Positions 18,854 through 27,744 of a DNA stretch of 64,000 nt are shown one piece after another (position 1 is the first letter of the stretch; the number at the start of each line of letters is the position of its first letter). The translations under genes and the position numbers were made by a program. Source of the DNA: Variovorax guangxiensis (GTDB taxonomy: Bacteria > Pseudomonadota > Gammaproteobacteria > Burkholderiales > Burkholderiaceae_C); contig NZ_RXFT01000006.1 of the NCBI RefSeq assembly GCF_003952165.1, positions 62,001 through 126,000 of the forward strand, given 5' to 3'. Under the pieces are notes generated by a model. That model was not told where the DNA came from. It saw nothing but the letters and a program-made list of their open reading frames with translations, and ran no database searches.

Positions 18854-19963
18854 ATGACCGCGCTGGTGAAAAACATTATAGGTGCGAAGCAAGGGCCCGC
18901 GGCTGCTCGAAATCCCGCAGGCCTGCAGGCCGCAGGAGAACCCGGGGCGCCGCATTCGGCCATCAGATTCCTCACGGTCGATGCCGAATCCGCCGGGCAG
19001 CGGCTCGACAACTTCCTTTTCCGCCATCTGAAAGGCGTTCCGAAGACGCACGTCTACCGGATCATCCGGTCGGGAGAGGTGCGCATCAACAAGGGCAGGG
19101 TGCAGGCCGAGACTCGCATCGAAGCCGGCGACGTGCTGCGGCTGCCGCCGATCCGCATTTCGCAGCGCGCGGAGGAGGGCGCCGCCCCGCCAGCGCCAGC
19201 GCGCGAATTTCCCGTCCTGCTGGAAGACGACGCCGTCCTGGCCGTCGACAAGCCGGCCGGCGTGGCCGTCCACGGCGGCAGCGGCGTGAGCTTCGGCGTG
19301 ATCGAGCAGCTGCGCACCGCGCGGCCCGGGGCCAAGTTCCTGGAGCTGGTGCACCGGCTGGACCGCGAGACCTCCGGCATCCTGCTGGTCGCCAAGAAGC
19401 GCAGCGCGCTGGTCGCGCTGCAGGACCAGTTCCGCGAACGCGAGACCGGTAAGACCTACCTGGCGCTGGTCGAAGGCGACTGGCCGGCCAGCAAAAAAGT
19501 GCTCGACGCGCCTCTCGCCAGGTATCTGTTGCCCGACGGCTCGGCCGGCGCGGGCGAGCGCCGCGTACGTGTGGTCGCCAAGGACCACCCGGACGCCATG
19601 CGCGCCGTCACGCTGGTGCGGGTGCTGGCCAGGCTCTCGCTGCCGGGCGAGTCGGCTCCGATGTCGCTGCTGGCGGTCACGATCAAGACCGGCCGCACGC
19701 ACCAGATCCGCGTTCATCTCGCCTCGGCCGGCCATCCGATCGCAGGCGACGACAAGTACGGCGAAGCCGATCGCCAGCGCGCCCTTCACAAGCTGGGCCT
19801 GCGGCGCATGTTCCTGCATGCGTGGCGGCTGCAGTTCAATCACCCGGCCAGCGGCGAACGCGTTGCGCTGCAGGCCGGCCTGCCGCCCGAGCTGCTCTCG
19901 CTGATGCCCCCGGCTGCCCTCGAGGCGATGGCCCGACACCCCACCCCCACGGTTCATGACTGA
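18854..19963 (+). CDS. rluC: RluA-family 23S rRNA pseudouridine synthase (RluC-like)
   Basis: 369 residues. An S4 RNA-binding domain at about 47-100 (QRLDNFLFRHLKGVPKTHVY) is followed by the pseudouridine synthase domain with catalytic Asp in HRLDRETSG (about 170) and the KTGRTHQIRVHL block. Family members convert uridines of 23S rRNA (955, 2504 and 2580 in E. coli for RluC) to pseudouridine. Divergence from rne matches the E. coli rne-rluC arrangement, supporting RluC over RluD. The N-terminal 35 residues are a variable extension. The end overlaps the following HAD gene by eight bases. Confidence 0.93.
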   Translation: MTALVKNIIGAKQGPAAARNPAGLQAAGEPGAPHSAIRFLTVDAESAGQRLDNFLFRHLKGVPKTHVYRIIRSGEVRINKGRVQAETRIEAGDVLRLPPIRISQRAEEGAAPPAPAREFPVLLEDDAVLAVDKPAGVAVHGGSGVSFGVIEQLRTARPGAKFLELVHRLDRETSGILLVAKKRSALVALQDQFRERETGKTYLALVEGDWPASKKVLDAPLARYLLPDGSAGAGERRVRVVAKDHPDAMRAVTLVRVLARLSLPGESAPMSLLAVTIKTGRTHQIRVHLASAGHPIAGDDKYGEADRQRALHKLGLRRMFLHAWRLQFNHPASGERVALQAGLPPELLSLMPPAALEAMARHPTPTVHD

Positions 19964-20627
19964 TTCAAAAAGACCCCCGCGCTTCGACCTGATTGCATTC
20001 GACTGGGACGGCACGCTCTACGACTCCACCCGCCTCATCGTGCGCTGCATCCAGGCCGCGGTGATCGACGTGGGCGGCGCCAAGCCTAGCGAGAACGACG
20101 CCACCTGGGTAATCGGCCTGGGCCTGGCCGAGGCGCTCGCGCGCGCGGCGCCCGATGTGCCGAAGGAGAAATACCCCGAACTCGGCGCGCGCTACCGCTA
20201 CCACTACCTGCAGCACCAGGACGACATCGTTCTCTTCGACGGCGTGCTGCAGATGCTCGACGCGCTGCGCGAACGCGGCCACAGGCTGGCAGTGGCCACG
20301 GGCAAGTCGCGCCGCGGCCTCAACGAGGCGCTGAGGTCGGTGGCGCTGCGCGACCGCTTCGACGCCTCGCGCACCGCCGACGAGACCTTCGGCAAGCCGC
20401 ACCCGCGCATGCTGCTGGAGCTGATGGAAGAACTCGACGTGCCGCCCGAGCGCACCCTGATGATCGGCGACACCACGCACGACCTGCAGCTCGCGCAGAA
20501 CGCCGGCTGTGCCAGCGTGGGCGTGAGCTACGGCGCGCACGAGCCCGCGAGCTTCGACGAATTCAAGCCGCTGCACGTCGTCCACTCGGTGGCGGATCTG
20601 CAGGCCTGGCTGCTCGAGAACGCCTGA
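19956..20627 (+). CDS. HAD-superfamily phosphatase, phosphoglycolate-phosphatase-like
   Basis: 223 residues. HAD motif I FDWDGTL with the Asp nucleophile (about 16) and acid/base Asp (about 18), a helical cap (about 25-90), motif II VATGKS, motif III Lys in FGKPHPRML, and motif IV MIGDTTHDL. This is subfamily IA, with phosphoglycolate phosphatase and pyrophosphatase PpaX as near relatives. The natural substrate is uncertain. Its start overlaps the end of rluC (ATG inside the last codons), so it is translated from the same message, and a Rieske gene follows 19 bp later. Confidence 0.87.
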   Translation: MTDSKRPPRFDLIAFDWDGTLYDSTRLIVRCIQAAVIDVGGAKPSENDATWVIGLGLAEALARAAPDVPKEKYPELGARYRYHYLQHQDDIVLFDGVLQMLDALRERGHRLAVATGKSRRGLNEALRSVALRDRFDASRTADETFGKPHPRMLLELMEELDVPPERTLMIGDTTHDLQLAQNAGCASVGVSYGAHEPASFDEFKPLHVVHSVADLQAWLLENA

Positions 20628-20646
20628 ACCGTATGAAGATGCCGCC

Positions 20647-21018
20647 ATGAGCGATCAAGAACGCATTCCGCTGTGCAACGCCTGCGACCTGGCCGAAGGC
20701 GGCCTGGCGGTGCCCTTCGACGTGGTCTACGGCGGCGAGACCTGCCGCGCCTTCGCGATACGCTTCGAGGGCCGGCCGCATGCGTTCCTCAATCGCTGCA
20801 CGCACGTCGCGATGGAGCTCGACTTCCAGCCCGACCGCTTCTTCGACGACACCGGCCAGTGGCTGCTGTGCGCGACGCACGGCGCGGCCTATCGGCCCGA
20901 CACCGGCGAATGCGCGGGCGGCCCGTGCCGCGGCGGCCTCGTGAAGATCGCGCTGAGCGAGCATGACGGCGTGGTGCACTGGCATACTGACTGGAACCTT
21001 CACCCCCTGACTTTCTGA
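20647..21018 (+). CDS. Rieske [2Fe-2S] domain protein
   Basis: 123 residues, a stand-alone Rieske ferredoxin-like domain. Cluster ligands are visible as RCTHVAMEL (Cys about 51, His about 53) and CATHGAAY (Cys about 75, His about 78). Note THV rather than the common PHR in the first box. It is soluble, with no signal peptide. Such proteins often donate electrons to oxygenases, but no oxygenase is nearby. The conserved Burkholderiales position between a HAD phosphatase and an S49 peptidase suggests a housekeeping redox role that is not defined. Confidence 0.88.
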   Translation: MSDQERIPLCNACDLAEGGLAVPFDVVYGGETCRAFAIRFEGRPHAFLNRCTHVAMELDFQPDRFFDDTGQWLLCATHGAAYRPDTGECAGGPCRGGLVKIALSEHDGVVHWHTDWNLHPLTF

Positions 21019-21023
21019 CCGAC

Positions 21024-22040
21024 ATGACCGACCCGAACCGAACCGAACCCTCGGGGTTCGAACCTTTTGAGCGGGCCCCTTCCACGAACATGGCCAAAGA
21101 TCCCACGCAGCGCCCCGGTTGGGAGCGCGCAACCCTCGAGAAGCTCGCCTTCGCCTCGCTGAACGAACAGAAGGCCGCGCGCCGCTGGAAGACCTTCACG
21201 CGACTGGCCTGGCTGGCCTTCTTCGTCTTCCTGGCCTGGGCCGCGTTCTCGCGCAGCACGCCGAGCACGGCCAAGACCTCGGCGCACACGGCCGTCGTCG
21301 AGATCAAGGGCGAGATCGCCAACGGCGGCGACGCGAGCGCCGAGTTCGTGGTCGCGGCCATGAAGACGGCCTTCGAGGACGAGGGCGCCAAGGGCGTGGT
21401 CCTGCTGATCAACTCCCCTGGCGGCAGCCCGGTGCAGGCCGGCATCATCAACGACGAGATCAAGCGCCTGAAGGCCAAGTACAAGAAACCGGTCTATGCC
21501 GTGGTCGAGGAAACCTGCGCCTCGGCGGCCTACTACATCGCCGCCGCGGCGGACAAGATCTACGTCGACAAGGCCAGCATCGTCGGCAGCATCGGCGTGC
21601 TGATGGACGGCTTCGGCTTCACCGGCGTGATGGAGAAGGTGGGCGTCGAGCGCCGCCTGCTGACGGCCGGCGAGAACAAGGGCTTCCTCGACCCGTTCAG
21701 CCCGATGAGCGACGCGCAGCGCGCGCATGCGCAGACCATGCTCAACCAGATCCACACGCAGTTCATCAATGTGGTGAAGGCTGGCCGCGGCGACCGCCTC
21801 AAGCTCGACACCCCGGGCCTGTTCAGCGGCCTCTTCTGGAGCGGCGAGCAGGCCGTCGAGTACGGCCTGGCCGACCAGCTCGGCAATGTCGACTACGTGG
21901 CGCGCGAAGTGATCAAGGCCGAAGAGGTGATCGACTACACCCGCCGCGACAACGTGGCCGAGAAGCTGGCCAAGAAGTTCGGCGCGGCGATGGCCGAGAC
22001 CACCGTGCGCCTGATGCACGCCACGCCGGCGCTGCGCTGA
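21024..22040 (+). CDS. sppA: S49-family signal peptide peptidase (SppA-like)
   Basis: 338 residues. A cytoplasmic N-terminal tail (about 1-58), one membrane helix (about 60-75) and a periplasmic serine protease domain. The catalytic Ser is in CASAAYY (about 167) and the likely general-base Lys in AGENKGF (about 219), which fits the Ser-Lys dyad of short SppA enzymes. LINSPGGS and GSIGVL are further family blocks. The Ser motif reads ASAAYY where many relatives have ASGGYY. It cleaves remnant signal peptides in the membrane. It follows the Rieske gene by 5 bp and converges on an MFS gene. Confidence 0.93.
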   Translation: MTDPNRTEPSGFEPFERAPSTNMAKDPTQRPGWERATLEKLAFASLNEQKAARRWKTFTRLAWLAFFVFLAWAAFSRSTPSTAKTSAHTAVVEIKGEIANGGDASAEFVVAAMKTAFEDEGAKGVVLLINSPGGSPVQAGIINDEIKRLKAKYKKPVYAVVEETCASAAYYIAAAADKIYVDKASIVGSIGVLMDGFGFTGVMEKVGVERRLLTAGENKGFLDPFSPMSDAQRAHAQTMLNQIHTQFINVVKAGRGDRLKLDTPGLFSGLFWSGEQAVEYGLADQLGNVDYVAREVIKAEEVIDYTRRDNVAEKLAKKFGAAMAETTVRLMHATPALR

Positions 22041-22047
22041 TCGTTTC

Positions 22048-23202
22048 TTACCTGGCTTCGCCGCCGGCCGTGTAGCGCGCCGATGCCGCCAGCGCCGCGG
22101 CGAAGACCACCACCACGTAGAGCGCCGCCGTCAGCGAGGTCGCGCGCGCCAGCAGGCCGATCACCGCCGGGCCTGCCATGAACCCGAGATAAGCCACGGC
22201 CGAGACCGACGCGATGCCACGCGCGGGCTCGATGCCGGGCACCTTCGCGGAGGCCGAGAACAGGATCGGCACCACGTTCGCGAAACCTACCCCCACGCCG
22301 GCGAAGCCGACCAGTGCCAGCCAGGGCAGATCGGTGATGAGCACCAGCGTCATTGATGCCGCCGCCAGCAGGCCGCTGCCGAGCAGCAGCGCAGCCGGCG
22401 AGAAGCGCGCGCGCAGGGCGTCGCCGCCGAAGCGCGCAGCCGCCATCGCCGCCGAGAAGCTCGCGTAGGCCAGCGCGGCCTGCTGTTGCGGGCTGCCGAT
22501 TTCCTGCTGCATGTAAAGCACGCTCCAGTCGTAGATCGCGCCCTCGGCGATCAGGCCCAGCGCGGCGAGCACGCCCAGCACGGCGAGCGTGCCGCGAGGC
22601 AGCAGGAAGCCGTGGTCGACTTCGGTCGCACCGCTGGTGGCGGGTCGGGGCAGCATGCGTGTGGAGGCCAGTGCGACGAGCACCGTCATGCCGGCTGCAA
22701 CCACCAGCAGGTGCGCCTGCGCGCCGAGCCCGGCCGCCAGCGCGGCGCTGCCGCTCGCGGCACCGGCCATGCCGCCGAGGCTGAACATGCCGTGCATGCC
22801 GCTCATCAGCGGCGTGCCGCCATGCAGCTCGAGCTGGGCGGCCTCCGTGTTGATCGACACGTCGAACACGCTCGTCACGAGGCCGAAGGCTGCCAGCAGC
22901 ACCAGCAGCGCCGCGTAGCCCGGCATGGCGATCAGGCCTGCCAGCAGCAGCGCGTAGACGACGCCGCAGATGCCGGCCATGCGCCGCGGGCCGTTGCGGC
23001 CGATCCAGCGGCCCGCGCTGGTCAGTCCGAACATGGCTCCGGCGCCGGCCGCGAGCATGGCCAGGCCGAGCTGGGCCTCGTCGATGCCGTAGTGCGCCTT
23101 GACCGTGGGCACGTGCACGCCCCAGGTCGCGAAGATGAAGCCGGCTGCGAAGAACTGCGCGCGCGAAGCCCAGCGCGTGGCTGCGGTAATGGCCACCATC
23201 AT
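22048..23202 (-). CDS. MFS transporter, YbjJ/fucose-permease-like
   Basis: 384 residues with about twelve hydrophobic segments. FFAAGFIFATWGVHVPTVKA at the N-terminus and the FDVSINTEAAQLE segment in helix 4-5 resemble the YbjJ/FucP-related branch. Two ATG codons in tandem (23202 and 23199) are possible starts; the first overlaps the stop of the methylase gene by one base (TGATG), so translation is coupled to it. The substrate is unknown. Being tied to the yceF-methylase unit rather than to a regulator is unusual for an MFS gene. Confidence 0.85.
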   Translation of the reverse strand: MMVAITAATRWASRAQFFAAGFIFATWGVHVPTVKAHYGIDEAQLGLAMLAAGAGAMFGLTSAGRWIGRNGPRRMAGICGVVYALLLAGLIAMPGYAALLVLLAAFGLVTSVFDVSINTEAAQLELHGGTPLMSGMHGMFSLGGMAGAASGSAALAAGLGAQAHLLVVAAGMTVLVALASTRMLPRPATSGATEVDHGFLLPRGTLAVLGVLAALGLIAEGAIYDWSVLYMQQEIGSPQQQAALAYASFSAAMAAARFGGDALRARFSPAALLLGSGLLAAASMTLVLITDLPWLALVGFAGVGVGFANVVPILFSASAKVPGIEPARGIASVSAVAYLGFMAGPAVIGLLARATSLTAALYVVVVFAAALAASARYTAGGEAR

Positions 23203-23975
23203 CAGCGGCCGATCGCGAACACGGCGGGCAGGCGTTCGTCAGTGGTGGGCTGGGGCTTCGCCGCGCGCCAGGACTTGACCGTCTCGCTGCGCACGTGGGC
23301 GTTGGCGAGCGTCAGGCCGCGTGCCACGGCGAGGCGGGTGTTGTGCTGCAGCGTCTGCGTCAGCGCCTGCAGCAGTGCGGCGTTGCGATAGGGCGTCTCG
23401 ATGAAGAGCTGCGTCTGCCCCGACTTGAGCGCCAGCGCCTCGAGCTCGCGGATGCGGGCCTGGCGCTCGCCGGCGTCCTGCGGCAGGTAGCCGACGAAGG
23501 CGAAGTTCTGGCCGTTGAGCCCGCTCGCGGCCAACGCAAGCAGCAGGGAGACGGGGCCGGTCAGCGGCACCACGGCGAGGCCGAGGTCGTGCGCGGCGCG
23601 CGCCACCGACGAGCCCGGATCCGCCACCGCCGGCATGCCGGCTTCGCTCAGCAGGCCGACATCGTGGCCTTCGAGCGCGGCGGCGAGCAGGGGGCGGGCG
23701 TCGAATTGCCCGGCATGGTCACCCTTCTTGTGCACTTCGCGCGGCAGTTCCTGGATGTTCTGCGCCTGCAGGGGCGCGGCGAGCGCCGCGACGGCATCGA
23801 TGCGCTTCAGGTAGGCGCGCGCGGACTTCGCGTTCTCGCAGATCCAGTGCGTGATGCCGGCGGCCGTCTGCAGGGTGCCCAAGGGCAGGGCATCCTGCAA
23901 CGGGGCTTGAGCCTCGCAGCCGAAATCGAGCGGCGCGGGGACGAGGTAGAGCTTGCCTTTTTCCTTCTGCGTCAT
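23202..23975 (-). CDS. RsmI-like SAM-dependent methyltransferase (tetrapyrrole-methylase fold)
   Basis: 257 residues from the ATG at 23975 (MTQKEKGKLYLVPAPLDFG). The fold is shown by VGLLSEAGMPAVADPGS, by VPLTGPVSLLLALAASGL and by FVGYLP, which are the cofactor-site blocks of the RsmI (16S rRNA 2'-O-methylase) family. The start reads LYLVPAPLDFG rather than the TPIGNL of true RsmI, so it is a paralogous branch common in Burkholderiales, with unknown target. Its start overlaps the stop of the Maf gene (ATGA), and its stop overlaps the MFS start. Confidence 0.82.
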   Translation of the reverse strand: MTQKEKGKLYLVPAPLDFGCEAQAPLQDALPLGTLQTAAGITHWICENAKSARAYLKRIDAVAALAAPLQAQNIQELPREVHKKGDHAGQFDARPLLAAALEGHDVGLLSEAGMPAVADPGSSVARAAHDLGLAVVPLTGPVSLLLALAASGLNGQNFAFVGYLPQDAGERQARIRELEALALKSGQTQLFIETPYRNAALLQALTQTLQHNTRLAVARGLTLANAHVRSETVKSWRAAKPQPTTDERLPAVFAIGR

Positions 23976-24553
23976 AGAAGGTCGACTCCCGCGGCGCGCA
24001 GCATCTGGCAGGTTCTTATCAGTGGCAGGCCGACCAGCGCGGTCGGGTCGTCGCTGTCGATGGCGTTCAGCAGCGCGATGCCCAGGCCCTCGCTTTTGGC
24101 GCTGCCGGCGCAGTCGTAGGGCTGTTCGGCCTGCAGGTAGCGCTCGATGGCGGCGTCGCTGAGATCGCGGAACACCACGCGCACGGGGGCGATGTCGCAC
24201 TGGACGAAGCCCGTGGCCTTGCAGACGACGGCCACGGCGGTCTGGAAGATCAGCGTCTGGCCGCGCATGCGGCGCAGCTGGGCGGTGGCCCTGGCGTGGT
24301 CGCCGGGCTTTCCCAGCGCTTCGCCGGCGAGATCGGCCACCTGGTCTGAGCCGATGACCACGGCTTCGGGGAAGCGGGCGGCCACGGCATTGGCCTTTTC
24401 GAGCGCGAGGCGGACGGCGAGGTCGTGCGGCGTTTCGCCGGGCAAGGGTGTTTCGTCCACTTCCGGCGAGTGCACGTCGAAGGGCAGGCGCAGGCGGGTG
24501 AGCAATTCGCGGCGATAGCGCGAAGTGGAAGCGAGGATCACTGTGCGTTGCAT
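23972..24553 (-). CDS. yceF: Maf-family nucleotide pyrophosphatase, YceF type (7-methyl-GTP pyrophosphatase)
   Basis: 193 residues from the ATG at 24553. LASTSRYRRELL at the start, VDETPLPGE, IGSDQVADL (the catalytic Asp region) and CAGSAKSEGLG are Maf blocks, and the overall wording is much closer to E. coli YceF than to YhdE. YceF hydrolyses 7-methyl-GTP and similar modified nucleotides. As in E. coli it adjoins yceD-rpmF-plsX, but here it is divergent from yceD, with 82 bp between starts. It overlaps the methylase gene downstream. Confidence 0.93.
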   Translation of the reverse strand: MQRTVILASTSRYRRELLTRLRLPFDVHSPEVDETPLPGETPHDLAVRLALEKANAVAARFPEAVVIGSDQVADLAGEALGKPGDHARATAQLRRMRGQTLIFQTAVAVVCKATGFVQCDIAPVRVVFRDLSDAAIERYLQAEQPYDCAGSAKSEGLGIALLNAIDSDDPTALVGLPLIRTCQMLRAAGVDLL

Positions 24554-24635
24554 GCCGACGATTGTGCGTGAGCCGCCTAAAACCCTCAGGCATGCCCCAT
24601 GCCGGCCGGATGGCTGGCGCGCTAGACTGGCGTGG

Positions 24636-25193
24636 ATGAAGAGAGAATTCGCCCCCGAACGGCTCAATGTGCCCGGTTTCGCCGCCGCTGGCGCCACGAT
24701 GGAAGCCGCAGATCCGGTTCCGAAATACGCACGCCTGGTCGCCGAACTGGCTGCTCCCGCTCCCGATGCGGTGGTGAACTGGACGGCCCACGGCGAAGAC
24801 CGCCCCGGCGCGGATGGCAAGCCCGTGCCCTGGCTCCATCTGGAGGTCGAGGCCGTCGTGCCGCTGGTTTGCCAGCGCTGCCTGTCGCCGGTAGATACAT
24901 CGCTTACCGTGGACCGCTGGTTCCGCTTCGTCGCCAACGAGGAGGTCGCCGAGGCGGAAGACGAGGAATCCGAGGAAGATTTGCTCGTCGTGAGCCGGGA
25001 TTTCGACCTCCATACCCTCATCGAAGACGAGCTTATGATGGAAATCCCCGTCATGCCGGCCCATGAGATCTGTCCCGCGCCGGTGCGGCTTTCGTCCAGC
25101 GACGAGGACTTCAAGGCCGCCGAAGAGGCCAAGCCGAACCCCTTTGCCGTGCTCGGTGCGTTGCGTTCGCGCAAGCCGGAAGAGGGAAAGTAG
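24636..25193 (+). CDS. yceD: YceD/DUF177 protein (23S rRNA accumulation protein family)
   Basis: 185 residues from the ATG at 24636 ([19 protein letters not shown]); longer frames have no family support. DUF177 features are the paired Cys in [10 protein letters not shown], an acidic segment ([12 protein letters not shown]), and a later [16 protein letters not shown] block ending in a single Cys. E. coli YceD affects 23S rRNA levels; the mechanism is not known. The location immediately upstream of rpmF is near-universal for this family. Separated from rpmF by a 173 bp gap with its own likely promoter. Confidence 0.92.
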   Translation: MKREFAPERLNVPGFAAAGATMEAADPVPKYARLVAELAAPAPDAVVNWTAHGEDRPGADGKPVPWLHLEVEAVVPLVCQRCLSPVDTSLTVDRWFRFVANEEVAEAEDEESEEDLLVVSRDFDLHTLIEDELMMEIPVMPAHEICPAPVRLSSSDEDFKAAEEAKPNPFAVLGALRSRKPEEGK

Positions 25194-25213
25194 CCCTTTG
25201 CCTCAGGCTGGGC

Positions 25214-25219
25214 TATAAT
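25214..25219 (+). promoter_or_regulatory. Candidate -10 box upstream of rpmF
   Basis: A perfect TATAAT lies in the 173 bp yceD-rpmF gap, about 150 bp before rpmF. No good -35 hexamer is found at 16-18 bp spacing (the sequence there is GTAGCCC), so the call is tentative. A separate rpmF promoter would fit the high demand for a ribosomal protein. Confidence 0.35.
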
Positions 25220-25366
25220 CATGGGCTTCGCGCGCGCCGCCGTGAGCAGCGATACACGAAACGACGACAGGGGCATTCCATACATGCCGCCGGGTTTTGC
25301 GGGTTTCGTTTATTGCCACCGCTTGAGCCCGCATCCAATCACCAACCTAACAGTCCAGGAGCCATC

Positions 25367-25549
25367 ATGGCCGTCCAGCAAAACAAGAAGTCGCCTTCCA
25401 AGCGCGGCATGCACCGTTCCCACAATGCACTGGTCGTGCCCGGCATCGCCGTGGAGCCGACCACCGGCGAAACCCACCTGCGCCACCACATCAGCCCGAA
25501 CGGTTTCTACCGTGGCCGCCAGGTTCTCAAGAACAAGTCCGAAGCCTGA
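25367..25549 (+). CDS. rpmF: 50S ribosomal protein L32
   Basis: 60 residues, [20 protein letters not shown] at the start, the classic L32 beginning. Lys/Arg-rich with the [16 protein letters not shown]-terminal block. It is a structural protein of the large subunit near the peptidyl-transferase exit. This is the Cys-free version: the zinc-binding Cys of some L32 proteins are absent. A strong ribosome site AGGAG lies six bases before the ATG. Followed by a strong hairpin before plsX. Confidence 0.98.
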   Translation: MAVQQNKKSPSKRGMHRSHNALVVPGIAVEPTTGETHLRHHISPNGFYRGRQVLKNKSEA

Positions 25550-25566
25550 TCTCGCATCCCAAGGCC

Positions 25567-25609
25567 AAGGCCCGAAGCTACTTTTGCCGTAGCGTCGGGC
25601 CTTTGTTTT
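25567..25609 (+). terminator. Terminator/attenuator hairpin between rpmF and plsX
   Basis: AAGGCCCGA-A-GCTAC pairs with GTAGC-G-TCGGGCCTT around a seven-base loop (25567-25603), followed by TGTTTTG. It looks like a Rho-independent terminator with a broken T run. Its last stem base is only seven bases before the plsX ATG, so it must also cover the plsX ribosome-binding region. Confidence 0.7.
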
Positions 25610-25610
25610 G

Positions 25611-26708
25611 ATGGCTACGCCTTCTTTTTCCGAAAACACCGCTGCGCCTTCCGCAATCACGCTCGCCGTGGATTGCATGGGGGGTGATCATGGGCCGCGC
25701 GTCACGCTCGCGGCCTGCCGCGCGTTCCTCGAGCGGCACGGCGATGCCTCGTTGCTGCTCGTCGGCGCGCCGGCCGCGCTGGCCGGGTTTGCTGATCATC
25801 CGCGTGCCCGTATCGTCGCCGCGAGCGAAGTCGTGGGCATGGACGATCCAATCGAAATCGCCCTGCGCAAGAAGAAGGATTCTTCGATGCGCGTCGCGAT
25901 CCAGCAGGTCAAGGACGGCGCCGCCCAGGCGGCCGTTTCCGCCGGCAATACCGGCGCCCTCATGGCGATCGCGCGCTACCTGCTCAAGACGCTGGAAGGC
26001 ATCGACCGCCCGGCCATCGCGCCGCAGCTCCCCAATGCCAAGGGCGGAGCAACGACGGTGCTCGACCTCGGCGCCAACGTCGATTGCGACGCCGAAGACC
26101 TGCTTCAGTTTGCCGTGCTCGGCTCTGCACTGGTATCGGCGCTGACCGGCAACGAGGCGCCTTCGGTCGGCCTGCTCAATATTGGCGAGGAAGCCATCAA
26201 GGGCAGTGAAACGATCAAAAAGGCAAGCCAACTGCTGCGTACGGCCGCCAATTCCAAGGATCTGAACTTTTACGGCAACGTGGAAGGCAACGATATCTTC
26301 AAGGGCACGACCGACATCGTCGTCTGTGACGGTTTTGTCGGAAATGTGGCGCTCAAGGCCAGCGAAGGCGTCGCTTCGATGATCGGCGAGTTCATTCGCG
26401 TCGAATTCTCGCGGAGCCTTTTCACCAAAATTGCGGCAATTGTTGCTTATCCGGTTCTAAAAGCGTTCAAAAGTCGCTTGGATCATCGTCGGTACAACGG
26501 TGCGGCCTTGTTGGGCCTGCGCGGACTGGTTTTCAAGAGCCATGGCTCGGCTGACGAGGTGGCTTTCGGTCATGCGCTGGATCGCGCTTATGATGCCGCT
26601 CGCAACAACCTGCTCGATCGCGTGCGGGCCCGCATCGCCCACGCCGCGCCTTTGCTCGCGCGGCAGGAACCGGCGGCGCCGGTCGACGCGACAGCCCTTC
26701 ACGTTTGA
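25611..26708 (+). CDS. plsX: Phosphate acyltransferase PlsX
   Basis: 365 residues. It makes acyl-phosphate from acyl-ACP, the entry to phosphatidic acid synthesis, as a peripheral membrane enzyme. Visible blocks are [13 protein letters not shown] near the start, [19 protein letters not shown] and [12 protein letters not shown]. No Shine-Dalgarno sequence is visible; the bases before the ATG belong to the descending arm of the preceding hairpin. A TTG lies directly before the ATG in frame. Its stop overlaps the fabH ATG by one base (TGATG). Confidence 0.96.
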   Translation: MATPSFSENTAAPSAITLAVDCMGGDHGPRVTLAACRAFLERHGDASLLLVGAPAALAGFADHPRARIVAASEVVGMDDPIEIALRKKKDSSMRVAIQQVKDGAAQAAVSAGNTGALMAIARYLLKTLEGIDRPAIAPQLPNAKGGATTVLDLGANVDCDAEDLLQFAVLGSALVSALTGNEAPSVGLLNIGEEAIKGSETIKKASQLLRTAANSKDLNFYGNVEGNDIFKGTTDIVVCDGFVGNVALKASEGVASMIGEFIRVEFSRSLFTKIAAIVAYPVLKAFKSRLDHRRYNGAALLGLRGLVFKSHGSADEVAFGHALDRAYDAARNNLLDRVRARIAHAAPLLARQEPAAPVDATALHV

Positions 26709-27685
26709 TGACTCCTTATTCACGCATTACCGGCACCGGCAGCTACCTGCCTCCACGCCGCGTGACCAATGACGATCTCGCCAAGGATCTGGCTACGCGA
26801 GGCATCGAGACCTCCGACCAGTGGATCGTCGAGCGCACCGGTATTCACGCCCGGCATTTCGCCGCGCCGGATGTCACCAGCAGCGACCTCGGTCTCCAGG
26901 CGGCCCGGCACGCGCTGGAGGCGGCCGGCCGCAAGGCCAGCGACGTCGACCTGATCATCGTCGCGACTTCCACGCCGGACATGGTGTTCCCGTCGTCGGC
27001 AGCCATCCTCCAGAACAAGCTCGGCATTGCCGGCTGCCCGGCGTTCGACGTCCAGGCGGTCTGCAGCGGTTTCGTCTACGCGCTCACCGTCGCCGACGCG
27101 ATGATCCGCACCGGCACCGCGCGCTGCGCGCTGGTGGTGGGCGCCGAAGTGTTCTCCCGCATCCTCGACTTCAACGACCGCACCACCTGCGTACTGTTCG
27201 GCGACGGCGCGGGCGCGGTGGTGCTCGAGGCCAGCGAGGAGCCCGGCATCCTGGCCAGCGACCTGCACGCCGACGGCAAGCACGTCGGCATTCTTTGCGT
27301 GCCGGGCCACGTTTCGGGCGGCAACGTGCTGGGCACGCCGCTGCTGCACATGGACGGCCAGGCCGTCTTCAAGCTCGCGGTCCGCGTGCTCGAAGAGGCG
27401 GCGCGTGCCACGCTGGCCAAGGCCGGCAAGGTAGACACCGACATCGACTGGCTCATCCCGCACCAGGCCAACATCCGCATCATGGAGGGCACCGCGAAGA
27501 AGCTGAGGCTTCCGCGCGAGAAGCTGATCGTCACGGTCAACGAGCACGGCAACACTTCCGCCGCCTCGATTCCGCTGGCGCTCGACGAAGCGGTGCGCTC
27601 GGGCAAGGTGAAGAAAGGCGAAACGCTCATGCTCGAGGGCGTGGGGGGCGGCTTCACCTGGGGCGCGGTGCTGTTGAATCTGTAG
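26708..27685 (+). CDS. fabH: 3-oxoacyl-ACP synthase III (KAS III)
   Basis: 325 residues. It condenses acetyl-CoA with malonyl-ACP to start type II fatty acid synthesis. The catalytic triad is visible: Cys in QAVCSGF (about 119), His in PHQANIR (about 252) and Asn in EHGNTSAAS (about 282). The start [11 protein letters not shown] and the end [11 protein letters not shown] are typical. The start codon overlaps the plsX stop, so the two are translationally coupled. fabD follows after 59 bp. Confidence 0.97.
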   Translation: MTPYSRITGTGSYLPPRRVTNDDLAKDLATRGIETSDQWIVERTGIHARHFAAPDVTSSDLGLQAARHALEAAGRKASDVDLIIVATSTPDMVFPSSAAILQNKLGIAGCPAFDVQAVCSGFVYALTVADAMIRTGTARCALVVGAEVFSRILDFNDRTTCVLFGDGAGAVVLEASEEPGILASDLHADGKHVGILCVPGHVSGGNVLGTPLLHMDGQAVFKLAVRVLEEAARATLAKAGKVDTDIDWLIPHQANIRIMEGTAKKLRLPREKLIVTVNEHGNTSAASIPLALDEAVRSGKVKKGETLMLEGVGGGFTWGAVLLNL

Positions 27686-27744
27686 TTAGCTAGTGCGTTG
27701 CGGTGCCCCGGAAAGGGCCGGCAATGCGAGACGACGCGTAAACA

